Assembly (NCBI GenBank): GCA_010015655.1
Contig: ML976699.1
Coordinates: forward strand, 62,001-126,000
Origin: Bimuria novae-zelandiae CBS 107.79
Lineage: Eukaryota > Ascomycota > Dothideomycetes > Pleosporales > Didymosphaeriaceae
Direction of reading: 5' to 3'
Length of the DNA stretch: 64,000 bases
Part shown: piece by piece, positions 34,476 to 45,246 of the stretch
How positions within the stretch are numbered: the first letter of the stretch is position 1
Layout of the letters: the number at the start of each line of letters is the position of its first letter
Notes under the pieces: model-generated
Told to the model about the DNA's origin: nothing
Seen by the model: only the letters and a program-made list of their open reading frames with translations
Databases searched by the model: none
Position numbers and translations under genes: made by a program

Positions 34476-37400
34476 CTAGTCATTTAGTCCCAAAACCCGC
34501 CTTAAGCCCTGGAACTTCTTCTTCTTGCCCGATCTGCCAAACGAGACCTCTTTTCCAGACTTTGGGTCGATTTCAGTCCTCGCTTGGCTCGCTTGGCTCA
34601 TCTGACTTGTGCGCCTCTTGACGAGAGTTGGGCGTAGCGATGATCTTCTTGGATGGGGACCGTCTGCACTCTGGGGTCGCTGGTCTTCTGATATTTTCGG
34701 AGGATCATGCAACGGCCAAGAATCAGAGGTCGACCGTCCAAAAGGTGTTCTGCGACCTGCTTTCGGAGGATTCCTTGTCGCCACGCCAGCGTTGACGTCC
34801 CTGTCCTCGCCGATAGAGGTCAGGGGCCGATTGCGTTCGCGATCCTGCTGTGTGGGCGGCATAGGAATGTGAAAGTCCGGATTTGTCTGCGCATCACTCT
34901 CGGCATCAGCAAGAGAAATATTCTTCTTCTTGCCAAAGCCAAAGAAACCGCGCTTTTGCTTTTTCTTCCCAGAATCAAATGAAGGCAAGTCTTGCTTTTG
35001 GAGAGACCCTGCGGCAAGACTCGCACTCTGTGCATTAGCTGACCCATTGGTAGCCGTACTGCGGCCCTTGCCCGCACCATTAGTAGCTGGAGCTTGCGAG
35101 GGCTCATCGTCGGTCGCCTCGTCTTCAAGATCAGTGGAATCACCATCTTCTTCACCAGCGCGTTTAGGAATTCCGCGTACCGGTGCAAGACCAGGCGGGA
35201 GTTCAAAGTCTTCATCTTCCGAATCCGAGTCGGCGAATCGGCTCTGGAATTGTCTTGGCCGATCATCGTCCTCGTCACTGGAGTCGACGATGCGGCTCTT
35301 GAATGGCTTTGCTGCCTTTGGTGGTCTCGATTCAGCTGGCTTGCCAACCGTGGGCTTCTTCTTCGGTGGAGGCGCCTGTATAGGTGCGGAAGGCATAGGT
35401 GGTGGTGCTTCGAAAGCGCTGCTGCGCCTGAATCGCCCCGCGGGAGACAGAGATCTGATGGAGAATCGAGACGACTTAACAGCCTTTGGCGCCTCGGGAG
35501 TCGGTGAAGAAGGCCGCATAGACTTTCTGAGCGTTGATGGAGCGGGTGACGTTACATTGCGAGGAGGCGAAATCGATCGCACGGGAGGCGCCGCCCGCAT
35601 TGTTGGAGCAGGAACCGAGCGCATAGATGAACGCATAGTATATGCACCATTGGTTTGTCGGGATGCACGATTTCGCTGGCGCTCACGTTGAAAACTGCTG
35701 ACCGAAGCGTCCGAATCGCTTTCGTAGGCCGGCGCTTGGTAAACAGGTTTCGTCTTTGTAGCAATGCCTGAAGCACTCTGTGGTCGCGGTTTAGTGGCTG
35801 TACCTGCTGCTGCTGCTGCTGCTGCTGCTGGGAGGTGTTTCTTCTGCAGGGCACCTCGTGGTGGTTTAGTGTCCATTGGCGGCATGCTTTGCCGCTGGGC
35901 AGCCGGTACAGAGGAGCCTCTTCCAGCAAAGCCGCCGCTAGCTCCACGCATGGTCATTCGCATGTGCGGCTCAGTACTATTCGGAGCAGGTGCACGGTCA
36001 CGCATGGTCTTCCTCAAAGGAATTTCGGCTGGTGGTGAAGCAGGCGTGGTCTTCTTCATTGCAGATTTACGAGGCTGTGCCGGCTGTTTCGCGGCTTGCG
36101 TGGAGGGCGATTGTGCTTGAGCCACAGCAGACTCGACCGTCACTTTGCGCTCTTTCAACTTGGGAGGTATTGGCATTGGCTCATCTTGAACATTGCGTTT
36201 CGGCTTGGCATTTGATGTCGCTTGAGGAGTGCTCTTCGGTTCATCCGGCCTCCCGAGCTGGTTGATGACCAGTCCTTCCTGCGGCTGTTGTTTTCGCAAG
36301 TCGTTGACCTCACTCCAATATTGCCGAGGTTTGTTCCAATCCGCGCTGGGCTGACTCGCCCCCTGCTGTTGGATAACGTTCCCCTGACTGTCCGCGGCGT
36401 TGATGGGAGCCCATCTTGAGCTCTCCAGTCCGGTCTTGTCTACACGCTGTTCAACGACGGGCGAGGGAGTATTCGAAGCGAAACGAGAAGTCGCGGGTTG
36501 GACCGGGCTTTCCATAATCGCATCAATCGATCCAAACCCTTCGCCATCACCTATGTCTTCGTATGCGTCACTGTAGACACTGCTATTATCATCCGACGAA
36601 TCGTCGTCGACTGGGCGCTCAGGAATCTGGATGGTGATGGACGGTTGGCTAGGCGCTGGAACCGCTGGCTCAGACTGCTTGACTTCAGGTTCAGGTTCAG
36701 AGATATCATCGTCATCCCAGCCACCAGGTACGAAAGGCCGTGATTCCTTGGGTGCAGCTTTCTCCACAGGCGCAGGTTGGACTGACAGTATTGGCGGCAC
36801 ATCGGGTTCCTGGGGAATGGGTGGACTTGCTGGCTGGACGGCAATCATTGGCACTTCGAGACGTGTTGGACGAGATTCTACCGGGTTCGTTAACGTCTTC
36901 GGTTCTGGTTCCGGCGTCGATTGCGAGCCCTCAGACTTATGCGTTCGTGCAGCAGGAGTCGTGTTCGTATCTTCGCTCTTGTCCGAGTCAGACCAGTATC
37001 CGCTACCCTCCACGGAGGTGACTTCGGGTGGAAGAGGGTCATTGGTCACGGAAGGCTCCCTTTGCTTCGCAGCGAAGTTCTGGGCAAGTACGGCACCAAT
37101 CTTATGGTCGTTTGACATGTCTTGAGATTCTCCCATGAGCGTGGCCGAGTTTGACATTGACGAAGACACGGTTTCCGTGACCTTCTCTGGAATCTCCTCG
37201 TCTCTCGACCGCCGGTTCTTGTCCCGAATACTGCCGAAGGAAGGCAGGACTGGACGAGGCGTCATGAAATCCTCGGGGTCCTCATCATCTACGGTATCCC
37301 ATCTAGTAGTAGCCGAAGTCGCGGACGGGTCCGGCACATCGTGATCGACATAGGCAGACGTACCGACCACTGTGGGCTCCTCCTCGAAGCTAATGCGGAC

Positions 37401-37843
37401 TTTCTTCTTTTTCTTACCACCATCCTCTGAAACAGCATCGGATGCCTCGCTCGGGGCACCTCGGAAGAGAAGGCGGCCGTCGTTGGCGAGGGGAGAATGG
37501 CTTCGACGGGAAACCGATGGCGAAGGCTTCAGGGCAGACTTGGCAGGGGACACGGAGCGGGCTGGTGGCTGGTGCTTAACACCGTGGGGAAATTCTACCG
37601 CAACAGCTGCAAAGTGGGCATTGCGTGGAGGGCTGATGGATTGCGTCCGTGCTGAGCGTTCGCTATCTTGGGTACTTGGAGGACCGGATGAGGTAGGGAT
37701 AGGAGTGGGTGCAAGGCGCGGATAGGCACTGTCCTGGTTAGGAGCGAATTTGGGGGATGATGTATCCTGTATTTCTTCCGAAGTGCCTAATTTACGACTC
37801 GTATTCGCGTCTATTGTCGGGCGGTCTCCTGGATCGGCAAACA

Positions 37844-37883
<40 letters not shown>

Positions 37884-39173
37884 GGATGCCGTTACTGCAT
37901 GCGTCACGCTCGGCTTGGGAGCAGCAGCAGTCTCATTCTGCCTGGCGCGAGGAGAGAAGGATACCGGTTGTGCAGGTTCCCTCGCTGGAGATACACTAGC
38001 GGACCGCTCAACGATGTTCCTTTGTTGTGGAGCCTCTCTAGCGGGTTGAGTGTACCGTGGCGCCTGGTGGGTCTGATGGACGAAATGCTGGGGTTCGTAT
38101 GGCGGGGCAGGCTCTTCTGCATCGCTCATCGCCCTGTGCAGGTTCATCGCATCCTGCTTATGGATGAACTTTCTGCTTGAAGGGTCGTACACGGCGAATG
38201 GCGAGTTCGGGTCCACGATGCGCACGGGTCGATCTCTCGCAGCCGTATGTGTAGGTTGCTGGTGTGCACTCGTCCCACTCGGTTTGGCTCGCATGCTCCC
38301 AGCAGCCAATCGTGCGCCCTCGACTCCACTCGACATGTGAGCTGTTTTGGTCGACACGGGACGGTCCGCGGCGTTCTGAACTTGTTGCTGGGTGGCGTGC
38401 GCCGACGGGCCATTCGACGTCTTGGGATGCGCCTTTGCGCCTCTGAACGTCTGCTCCGAGTCGACAACAGGGCCACTGAACCAGCCGCCTTGACCGACGC
38501 GTGCCGAAGCCACTGGTCTCGCCGTGGGTGACGGTGCTGCCGGAGGCGATATGGGCCGCGAGAAGTTGATGGACGCCCTCTGTCCTCCGTCTTGCTCATC
38601 CTCGACCACCTTGGCGAGAGGCGATGATCGCGCTTGTCCCCGTCCATGCTGTGCCGCATTCGACGACCCTCGATCCAGGCTCACACCGCGGCCTCCGCCT
38701 CTGCCGACGGGCGATCCTCCACGGGCCGGAGGCTCCAGGCTCGAGGTGCGTCGGTGGACGACGCCGACTTGGGGGGGGTTCTTTGGCACTGCCGGAACAG
38801 GCGGCGCATTGGGGTCGACGGGGCTGCTCCTGCTGCCGCTCGGTGACGGCGCTCGAAAGGAGCGCTCCGTCATGGACCCGGAGCTGGAATGTCGGCGCAC
38901 GCCTGGACGTGTTTGACTTCCGCTTCCTTGCGACGACACCGACCCTTTCCGCACCATCCGCTTCGTCACCGTCTCGCCCACGGGCGTGGGCGTCGTGTTG
39001 TGGGTGCGCAGAGCCGCAGCGGCGGCGGCCGAGGACAAGGCGCCATTGGATTCGCGGTCGCGGATGAAGGCTTTGGTGGCAGCGAGCGAGGCGGATGCCG
39101 ACGGGGGTCTGTTCGAGGCCTGCATGTGCGCGTTAGCAGTCATGGCAGCCATCGGAGATGCGCGTGGCCGCAA
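34476..39173 (-). CDS. Very long disordered protein, probable eisosome Seg1-like
   Basis: One exon of about 1,565 codons. The N-terminus has a conserved-looking block (PPSASASLAATKAFIRDRES, then SSAAAAAALR and TPTPVGETVTKRMVRKGS). The body is a low-complexity Ser/Pro/Asp/Lys chain with many RSISPPR- and KPRP-type basic motifs. The last part has a polybasic aromatic stretch (KKKQKRGFFGFGKKK) and the end KKKKFQGLRRVLGLND. No membrane span or enzyme domain is visible. The N- and C-terminal blocks resemble the Seg1-type eisosome stabilisers of filamentous fungi, which sit under the plasma membrane; the basic aromatic patches would suit lipid binding. That name is an inference from memory. Methionines 8 and 11 are also possible starts. 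It contains a 13-Asp run and an 8-Ala run encoded by pure trinucleotide repeats. Confidence 0.6.
35805..35830 (-). repeat. Coding trinucleotide repeat (alanine run)
   Basis: TGC repeated on the plus strand, read as GCA on the coding strand, gives eight alanines in the disordered protein. Pure units suggest length variation between strains. Confidence 0.8.
37845..37883 (-). repeat. Coding trinucleotide repeat (aspartate run)
   Basis: Thirteen perfect ATC units on the plus strand are GAT codons on the coding strand and give 13 consecutive aspartates near residue 435. Not one synonymous GAC interrupts it, so it is a young microsatellite expansion. Confidence 0.85.
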
Positions 39174-40197
39174 TCGAGGTGTGCGCGCGTGAAGAGGAAG
39201 GCACGTACTGGGCTCGACGAGGCCCGCTTTCGACTGCGCAACATGGCGAATTGTTACCGAAGGCGCGACTGCATCCCCCGGGGCCGGTGATATTGCGCAA
39301 AAGCGATGTGGGTTGCGTAAAAGGGACAGACACTACGCCGGTGATGTCATGTAACAAGCCATGGGAAAAGCCGGAAGGGGCATAGATTAGGGAGGACCAC
39401 CGAAACTGCGATGTCGCGACTGGCTCAGAGAGCACGATGTAAGCACCGTGTTAGCGCACAAAAATGAAGTGGGAAGATGAATTGCAGCGGTAGACTAAGC
39501 AAGAGACGCAACAGTTGGCCGCAGTCAGCAACGATGTGAGGATCATCTCACCAGGATTCACCTTGGCGCCCACTTCACCGCTGCAGATCATCACGCGCCG
39601 GGCCGGTCACCATGTCTCGCACCTCCACGGTGTCGCGTCTAACCTGCAGTGAAACAGGGTCCTTTGGCTTTGCACCCTGCCGCGCCTCGTATCGATCTTG
39701 TAACCGTGGCGTAGGGCTAGGGCGCTGCTCGTGGCAGCTGCTGTGTGACTGACAGGTGTGAGGTGGCATCATCAAAACAGGGAAAACAATCTGTAGGCCG
39801 CCATGACTCTCATATCAGATTCCAACCCCTCCTGACGCAATAGTAGAGTAAAGTAAACCTTGGAATGATGACTGCCAGATCACGGGTCAAGCTTCAACAA
39901 GCCCAGCGCTGTCGTCGGACCGGAACACCGCACCTTGGTAGTCGCATCCTCTTTGGGGCCAAAATCACCCAATAATGGTTTACTCACACTGAAGGCTTGA
40001 ACCGCGTCAATGGGCTCATGGCGGCGGATATTGCGGAACCCCGCTTCTCGACCTGGCGTCAATCCCTCGGTGTGTGAACCGTCCTCCTCCAGACCATTGT
40101 CAACTGTCTTCTAGACCTGTGGGAACCGCCTTTCAGCACAGCGTGAACCGCTTTCCAGAACAGAGAGAATCAGCTAGCCTAAAGAGCGACCATCAAC
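39174..40197. promoter_or_regulatory. Divergent intergenic region, disordered protein / epoxide hydrolase
   Basis: 1 kb between divergent starts. Just upstream of the hydrolase, three imperfect copies of a GTGAACCG(T/C)C-like word occur (about 40072, 40117 and 40141). No gene is seen; the short minus-strand frames at 39575-40062 have no family features. Confidence 0.35.
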
Positions 40198-41379
40198 ATG
40201 CCAGCTACAGCCCAAGCCACTGCACCCCACGACCTCCCACCGCTGCCTCTCCCGGCTGGCGTCTCTGAACAATATGTCTACTGCCCCTCCAATCGTCTTA
40301 CCTTCCATCTCCTCGAGGCCGGGTACACGCCTGAGCGTGATAGACTGCTCCTGTTGCTCGCCCATGGATATCCAGAGCTGGCCTTCTCATGGAGGAAGGT
40401 CATGCCCGCCCTGGCAGAAGCCGGTTACTACGTCGTAGCATTCGACCAGCGGGGATATGGCAGGACGACTGGGTGGGACAACTCAACCTACGACAAAACA
40501 AACATGTCCGAATTCACCGTCACCAACCTAGTCCGCGACGTAGTCATACTCGTACATGCACTGGGGTACCGCGAGGTCGCATGTATCGTAGGCCACGACT
40601 TCGGCGCCGTGACCTCGTCCATGTGTGCCTGGATACGACCCGACCTATTCAAGAGCGTCGTCATGATGTCTCACCCCTACAAGGAGCACCCCGGACTACC
40701 ATTCAATCTCCTCCACGGCGAAGCCACGATGCCCAAGGCGCCGGGGGACATTCGAGACGCGCTGGCGAAACTGCCCGAGCCGCGGAAGCACTACACGTGG
40801 TACAACGCCACGCCGACGGCCGCGCAGGACTGGGATTCTCCTGCGCAGGGTCTGAAAGCGTTTTTGCGTGGCTACTGGCACGTCAAGAGCGCCGACTGGG
40901 CGGGCAACGATCCAAAGCCTCTGCACGCATGGAGTGCAGAAGAGCTGGCGAAGCTGCCGTACTATTACATCCTGCCGCTCTCCAAGACGATGCCCGAAGC
41001 CATCGCGCTCATGATGAAAAACGAGGACGAGGACAAGACCAAGAGCTGGATGCCAGACGAAGCATTGGACGTGTATGTTCAGGAGTGGGGTCGCACGGGC
41101 TTTCAGGGCGGTCTGAACTGGTACCGCGCCATGACGAATCCGGAAGGGCAGAAGGATGCGGATCTCTTCGCGGGGAGGAAGATTGAATGTCCGTCGATAT
41201 TCATATCGGGGGCGAAGGACTGGGGGAATTATCAGACACCGGGGGTGCTAGAGGGGTTGCCGAAGGCGTGCGCGCAGTTCAAGGGCGTGAAAATGATTGA
41301 GGGGGCTGGGCATTGGCCGCAGCAGGAACAACCGGAGAGGGTGGTGAAGGAGATTCTTGATTTTCTGGGACAGCTGTGA
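40198..41379 (+). CDS. Epoxide hydrolase-type alpha/beta hydrolase
   Basis: One exon, 393 residues, start in a good context (CAACATGCC). The fold signature is complete: the oxyanion motif HGYPE (56-60), then FDQRGYG (82-88), the nucleophile elbow VGHDFGA with Asp134, the lid region with ring-opening tyrosine candidates (HYTWYN and GGLNWYR), the acid in SGAKDWG and the base His372 in GHWPQQEQP. Asp (not Ser) in the elbow and the HGxP oxyanion motif define epoxide hydrolases: the enzyme opens an epoxide through a covalent ester and releases a diol. No signal peptide or anchor is seen, so it should be soluble. Fungal members detoxify epoxides or act in secondary metabolism; the substrate is unknown. 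Confidence 0.9.
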   Translation: MPATAQATAPHDLPPLPLPAGVSEQYVYCPSNRLTFHLLEAGYTPERDRLLLLLAHGYPELAFSWRKVMPALAEAGYYVVAFDQRGYGRTTGWDNSTYDKTNMSEFTVTNLVRDVVILVHALGYREVACIVGHDFGAVTSSMCAWIRPDLFKSVVMMSHPYKEHPGLPFNLLHGEATMPKAPGDIRDALAKLPEPRKHYTWYNATPTAAQDWDSPAQGLKAFLRGYWHVKSADWAGNDPKPLHAWSAEELAKLPYYYILPLSKTMPEAIALMMKNEDEDKTKSWMPDEALDVYVQEWGRTGFQGGLNWYRAMTNPEGQKDADLFAGRKIECPSIFISGAKDWGNYQTPGVLEGLPKACAQFKGVKMIEGAGHWPQQEQPERVVKEILDFLGQL

Positions 41380-41926
41380 AGTTGGTAGGGCAGAAGATAA
41401 TGAGTATGTTATGGTCGACCTGTTTGTCGTCTCTCAAATGCACCTGTCCCACATACTATCAAAGTACGACTTGCGGAACCTGTTTTCCCCTCTGATGATG
41501 CAGGTGGGTAACACGATGTGGAACTTAGGCTCCACGATGACAGCTGCCACTCTGCCTGCGGTACCACCTACGTTCCCTGCTCGCCACGATGCCCATTCAA
41601 TCAAATCCTTCCACAAGTTAATTCCTCTCACGCGTCGTCATGACCACCCGAGGTAGTCTCGCTTTACACCGCGGTCCAACACCTGCCCACATCCCACAAA
41701 ACACAGAACTATGCACTGTACGACGCGCACCGGTACTCTATTCGCCTCCTCTCGCGTGTTACAACACTACCCCTTCATGAAAGCAGGGAAAAGTTCAGCT
41801 ATAACAGATGCAAGGTATCCACACGTTCGCAAAGCCTGCATAAATTGCAGCATCATCCGGGGAGTTAAAGATAATGGGCCGTCTCCTTCGCACCTTTTGC
41901 TCCCGAGTGCCACCTGCCCAGCGACT
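41380..41926. other. Intergenic
   Basis: 3' flank of the hydrolase and promoter of the next gene; GCATAAAT near 41837, about 90 bp before the next ATG, is a possible TATA-like element. No other feature. Confidence 0.4.
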
Positions 41927-42559
41927 ATGAATATCCTGATAACTTTCCTCTCCGCAAGCGCATCCGCGCACGCGCTCTCCCACGGAACGTTCACATTCAC
42001 GAATTTCTGCGCCAACACAATCTGTACGTGTCTTCCCCTTTCCCTCCTCACCCTCTCTATATCGTATGCTTACACCACATTCTCAAAAGACCTCCACGAC
42101 CCTGCCCCAACGCACACAAAAGACTCCCACATCACCCTCGCAAACAACGCTTCCTACAGCGAAGCTTTTCGCCCCCAGGCAACGCTGCATATTGGGGGAG
42201 AGGGAGTGGCCGGCAATGTGATTGCGGGGATGGTGTTTGAGTACTACCTAGCGTCTACGGATGAGGTAGTCGACGGATATGATACTGTGAAATGGAGTAT
42301 GAATGGCGCGTTGGAGGGGCAGAGTGTGCAAGTGAGCGGAGAGGGATGCGAGGGCGTTGGTACGTCCAATGGGGAGGAGAGAGCGTGCAAACTGCCGACG
42401 GAGATAATGGTGAGTTTCTGTAGTGAGGGAGAGGCGGCGGAGTTTGGAGTTGAGGCAGAGTGTTTGCCAGCGTGGAGCCCATGTGGGAGGAAGGCGCCGC
42501 CGGGGGAGAAGAGGGTGTGCTGTAAGCATTGTATTGGGGAGCATCATTGTGTTGGGTGA
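41927..42559 (+). CDS. Secreted cysteine-rich protein, perhaps BYS1/thaumatin-like
   Basis: Exons 41927-42023 and 42090-42559 with a 66-nt intron (GTACGT donor, AAAAG acceptor), about 188 residues. Residues 1-19 are a signal peptide (MNILITFLSASASAHA). The mature protein starts with a beta-rich stretch (HGTFTFTNFCANTI) and later has LANNASYSEAFRPQ, the same layout as the antigenic thaumatin-like BYS1 group (a TNxC strand, then a LxPGxSYSExFR-type strand). A glycine- and glutamate-rich middle follows, then a cysteine-rich tail (CLPAWSPC, CCKHC, HHC) that BYS1 proteins do not usually have. The start at 41927 is chosen because it gives the signal peptide; upstream in-frame codons do not. Function unknown. 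Confidence 0.55.
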   Translation: MNILITFLSASASAHALSHGTFTFTNFCANTICTCLPLSLLTLSISYAYTTFSKDLHDPAPTHTKDSHITLANNASYSEAFRPQATLHIGGEGVAGNVIAGMVFEYYLASTDEVVDGYDTVKWSMNGALEGQSVQVSGEGCEGVGTSNGEERACKLPTEIMVSFCSEGEAAEFGVEAECLPAWSPCGRKAPPGEKRVCCKHCIGEHHCVG

Positions 42560-42841
42560 AGGGGCACAGGGTAGTTGAAATGGCTTCCATTGGTACTTTG
42601 AGGGACGGGCAGTCGATTTACGCTTATAAAATCGTGGATTTATGCCGCTATTCGAGTTCTCCAAGGGTCGTTTATGGTACTCTAAGCATGGGTGGTTGGC
42701 TTGCCTTCATAAAATAATGCAAATGTGCAGTTGTAAGTTCTCTCCTTTTCGAGACGGGAAGGGCCGACTAGGGCGCATGCAGTTACGGTACGGTAGTGTA
42801 GCGCATGCGATGGTACCCTCTCATCCGCCCATCTCGGTGTT
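42560..42841. other. Intergenic
   Basis: Short 3' flank leading into the peptidase fragment; nothing recognised. Confidence 0.4.
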
Positions 42842-43189
42842 GAAGGCTTGCGATCTCTGGAACATTACAACGTCAGAGAGAAGGCCTGGACCCAAGCACA
42901 TAGTCAGGGTTACTTCGCGATGTTCAAACATCTCCTCCAAGAAGGTGATGGGTTATTCACAGTTGAATGCGACCCTTCGACCAATTCCCTCGTAATTTCA
43001 GTAGACGAGAACAAGATCCTCTCACACGGAAAGCCAGCACTGGGGGACTGCATGTGCAAACTTTACATCTGGCTCTGCACAGTTGACGTGGAGCCATGCT
43101 GGCGCTTTTATCAATCTCTATTGGGGAAAGAGGGCAATAGCACATGGAAGGAATTAAGGAATACCCTGATTGTATTTGGATGTGAGTGA
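42842..43189 (+). pseudogene. Fragment of dipeptidyl-peptidase III (M49), C-terminal part only
   Basis: About 115 codons in one frame resemble the C-terminal lobe of DPP III: KAWTQAHSQGYFAMFKHLL (family: KWGQAHMQARFGIL), VISVDENKILSHGKPALG (family: VxLDRSKILSHGRPAVG) and YIWLCTVDVEPCWRFYQSL (family: YKSTADVEAGxxxYE). The zinc-binding HELLGH motif and everything before it are absent from the upstream 300 bp, which lead straight into an unrelated gene. The fragment ends in a stop soon after the matched region. A complete enzyme is about 700 residues, so this is a partial, non-functional copy. The match is from memory of the family. Confidence 0.6.
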
Positions 43190-43564
43190 TAGCTAAGATA
43201 TAGACTGCTAAGCCATCTAGGCAGCAGTAAAGAGTGTAGGCAGCCGGTTGGCTAGTGCGGACTAGTATAGGCAGTAGCAGGCTAGTGCAGGCTACCATCG
43301 AACATAGGGAATAGATCACGCTACAAACCGTGACAATCTCTCACGGTTGTAGACCGAAGATTTGACGAGTAGAGGAGATTAGTGGGGTCCACATCTGAGC
43401 CACGGTGGAAATTCGTGCAGGGAAATACCTTCTTGAACAATGTGGAAGTTGAAATCAAGGTGTATGAAACAAGCAACGAAGTCATCGTGCAATCATGGGT
43501 TGAACGTGCTGTATAGTTGATGATACAAGCATTTTTACCTATTAGCTAGGTGCAATCTTTCCAA
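43190..43564. other. Low-complexity intergenic stretch
   Basis: Contains several copies of a GGCTAGTGC / GGCAG(T)AG(C) word between 43195 and 43300, a decayed short repeat. No gene. Confidence 0.4.
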
Positions 43565-44865
43565 CTAAGTCATAACGCGAGCATCATGCTTTTCCATCAC
43601 TGCTCGCAGTGTATCCTGCACTTCCTTCTCTAGCTTTTCGCCACCGGCTATATACCATGGTTCATCGATTCTTGCTCGTTCATGCCCCTCTGCAATATTC
43701 ATCCGTGTACCGCCTCCTCTCATGGATCCCACCAAACGACCAGCTTTCTTGACTTCTGTCACAACTATATTACGCACGAGAATAGCTTCCTCTTCCTCTT
43801 CCAGATCAAACGTGCCAAATTGTATAGTGTTTGACTTGGGAGGGTCCGTTGCTTGATCCGACGCAACACCGTCCGTGATACCGGACATGTGTGGATTCGG
43901 AGCCAGATACGAAACTGAATGCGCTTGCGGTGACGAAGGACTCCGGATCTCAGAGACCTGTGTAGCTGTCCGAAAGGATAAATTGACAGCGAGTCGATAC
44001 CAAAAGAGTGTTTTAGAAACGATAGCCATATAGAGCAGTGCGTTATGCGGTTGATGCGCGCAAGGACATTGCATCAACTGTCGCACAGTGCTAAGAGCAT
44101 TGCGATTCTCATGGAGTATTCTGTCTAGAGAAGGGGTGTTTTGAATGGGCTTCCCGGGCTGAGGGCTGACCGGTGTGCTATGGTACAAAGAATGAAGCGT
44201 TGCTAGAGCCTTGGCTTCGCAATCGTGCACTTGTGGCTGGAAGGCCTGTCCTAGTTGTGGTGACGTACTTGCTTCTGAGATAGTCGCTGTTGAGGTGCTC
44301 GCCGGACTCGGCGAGAATACTGGCGCAACACTTGTATTCACACTGGGCCATAGATTTGGAAAGGTAAAGTTGTCGCCGAAATTGGAACATTGATCCGTCG
44401 ATGGGCTGACCACTGCGTTGTTACCCAGCGCAAGGTTTCCCATTGAACCTGTTGGGGTGATTGGTGAAATTACCGATGGAATCGCAAATGTACCCGGTGC
44501 TACCGATTGTGGATAGTATTGCAAGAACGAGTTCTCTGTAGCCGAAGGCTGTGAAGTGGGACTGTACGTTGTTGACTCCAGATATCGTTGATGCTGCTCA
44601 GCTACTCTTCGTGCCCACGACTGCTTGCCATGGCGCCTGGATGGACTGTAAGAGCAATTGATGAGGCTACTTTGGCATCTTTCGCACGGCATGTGTCTAT
44701 CACACTTTACTTTCGCCGTCGAGCAAGCTGTGTACTGTTAGATTGTATTGTATAAGCTACGTTCTACGGAAGTTTACCGTCACAAGAGGACCTGAGCTTG
44801 ACACTTCCTTTTCCTGATGCACCAACAGCTCGTTCCATCGGCGAATCTTTCTGAATATCTGGCAT
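43565..44865 (-). CDS. AflR-like Zn2Cys6 transcription factor
   Basis: Exons 44865-44778 and 44727-43565, intron 50 nt (GTAAAC donor, CTAAC branch, CACAG acceptor), about 416 residues. The splice joins the zinc cluster CDACSTAKVKC-DRHMP-CERCQSSLINC (residues 28-54; C-x2-C-x6-C-x5-C-x2-C-x6-C), followed by a basic linker (SPSRRHGKQSW). The middle is Ser/Thr/Pro-rich. The C-terminal part (ALATLHSLYHS..., LMQCPCAHQPHNALLYMAIVSKTLFWYRLAV) matches the AflR domain, found in activators of aromatic polyketide clusters such as the aflatoxin and anthraquinone pathways. AflR-type proteins bind palindromes in promoters of their own cluster. The nearest metabolic genes are the EthD protein (2 kb away) and the FAD oxidase (6 kb away). 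No polyketide synthase is in the window. Confidence 0.82.
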
Positions 44866-45118
44866 AGTTATATCCTTATAGCGGTAGTGACTTGGTAGAG
44901 AGCTTGCTTTATCAGTCTACAATCGGAGATTCGTAATGAGATTGAGAGCGACCAGGGTTTACGGTTGATCTCAGCGTGACATATTCCGCCAAGCATAGGA
45001 GTAAGACGGATGTGGCTCTTCCCGCGCTTGGCGTACGAGGGAGATATGATGACCGTTTGTCTCCCCGGACGATCTACTTGTGGGCGCCTTAAATGCACAA
45101 AAGCCTGGCGCTAGTTAC
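44866..45118. promoter_or_regulatory. Upstream region of the AflR-like gene
   Basis: About 250 bp between the start codon and the MITE, which therefore lies inside or just beyond the promoter. No specific site recognised. Confidence 0.35.
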
Positions 45119-45246
45119 CAGACTTGTCAACAATCAAGCCAATCAAGCCGGTCTAGCCTAATATGGTAATTCACTAGCTCGTGTAGGCCAAGATATTACT
45201 AAATTTGGTTAGATCGGCTTGATTGGCTTGATTGTTGACAAGTCTG
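45119..45246. mobile_element. 128-bp hAT-type MITE
   Basis: Terminal inverted repeats of about 45 bp (CAGACTTGTCAACAATCAAG at both ends, continuing CCAATCAAGCCG) are flanked by an exact 8-bp duplication, CTAGTTAC (45111-45118 and 45247-45254). Eight-base duplications and CAG...CTG ends are typical of hAT transposons. The core has no coding capacity. It inserted about 250 bp upstream of the AflR-like gene. Confidence 0.88.

Noticed and set aside
34609..39290. Many plus-strand frames up to 253 residues
   Set aside because: They are antisense to the 1,565-codon disordered protein; low-complexity coding DNA opens long frames on the other strand.
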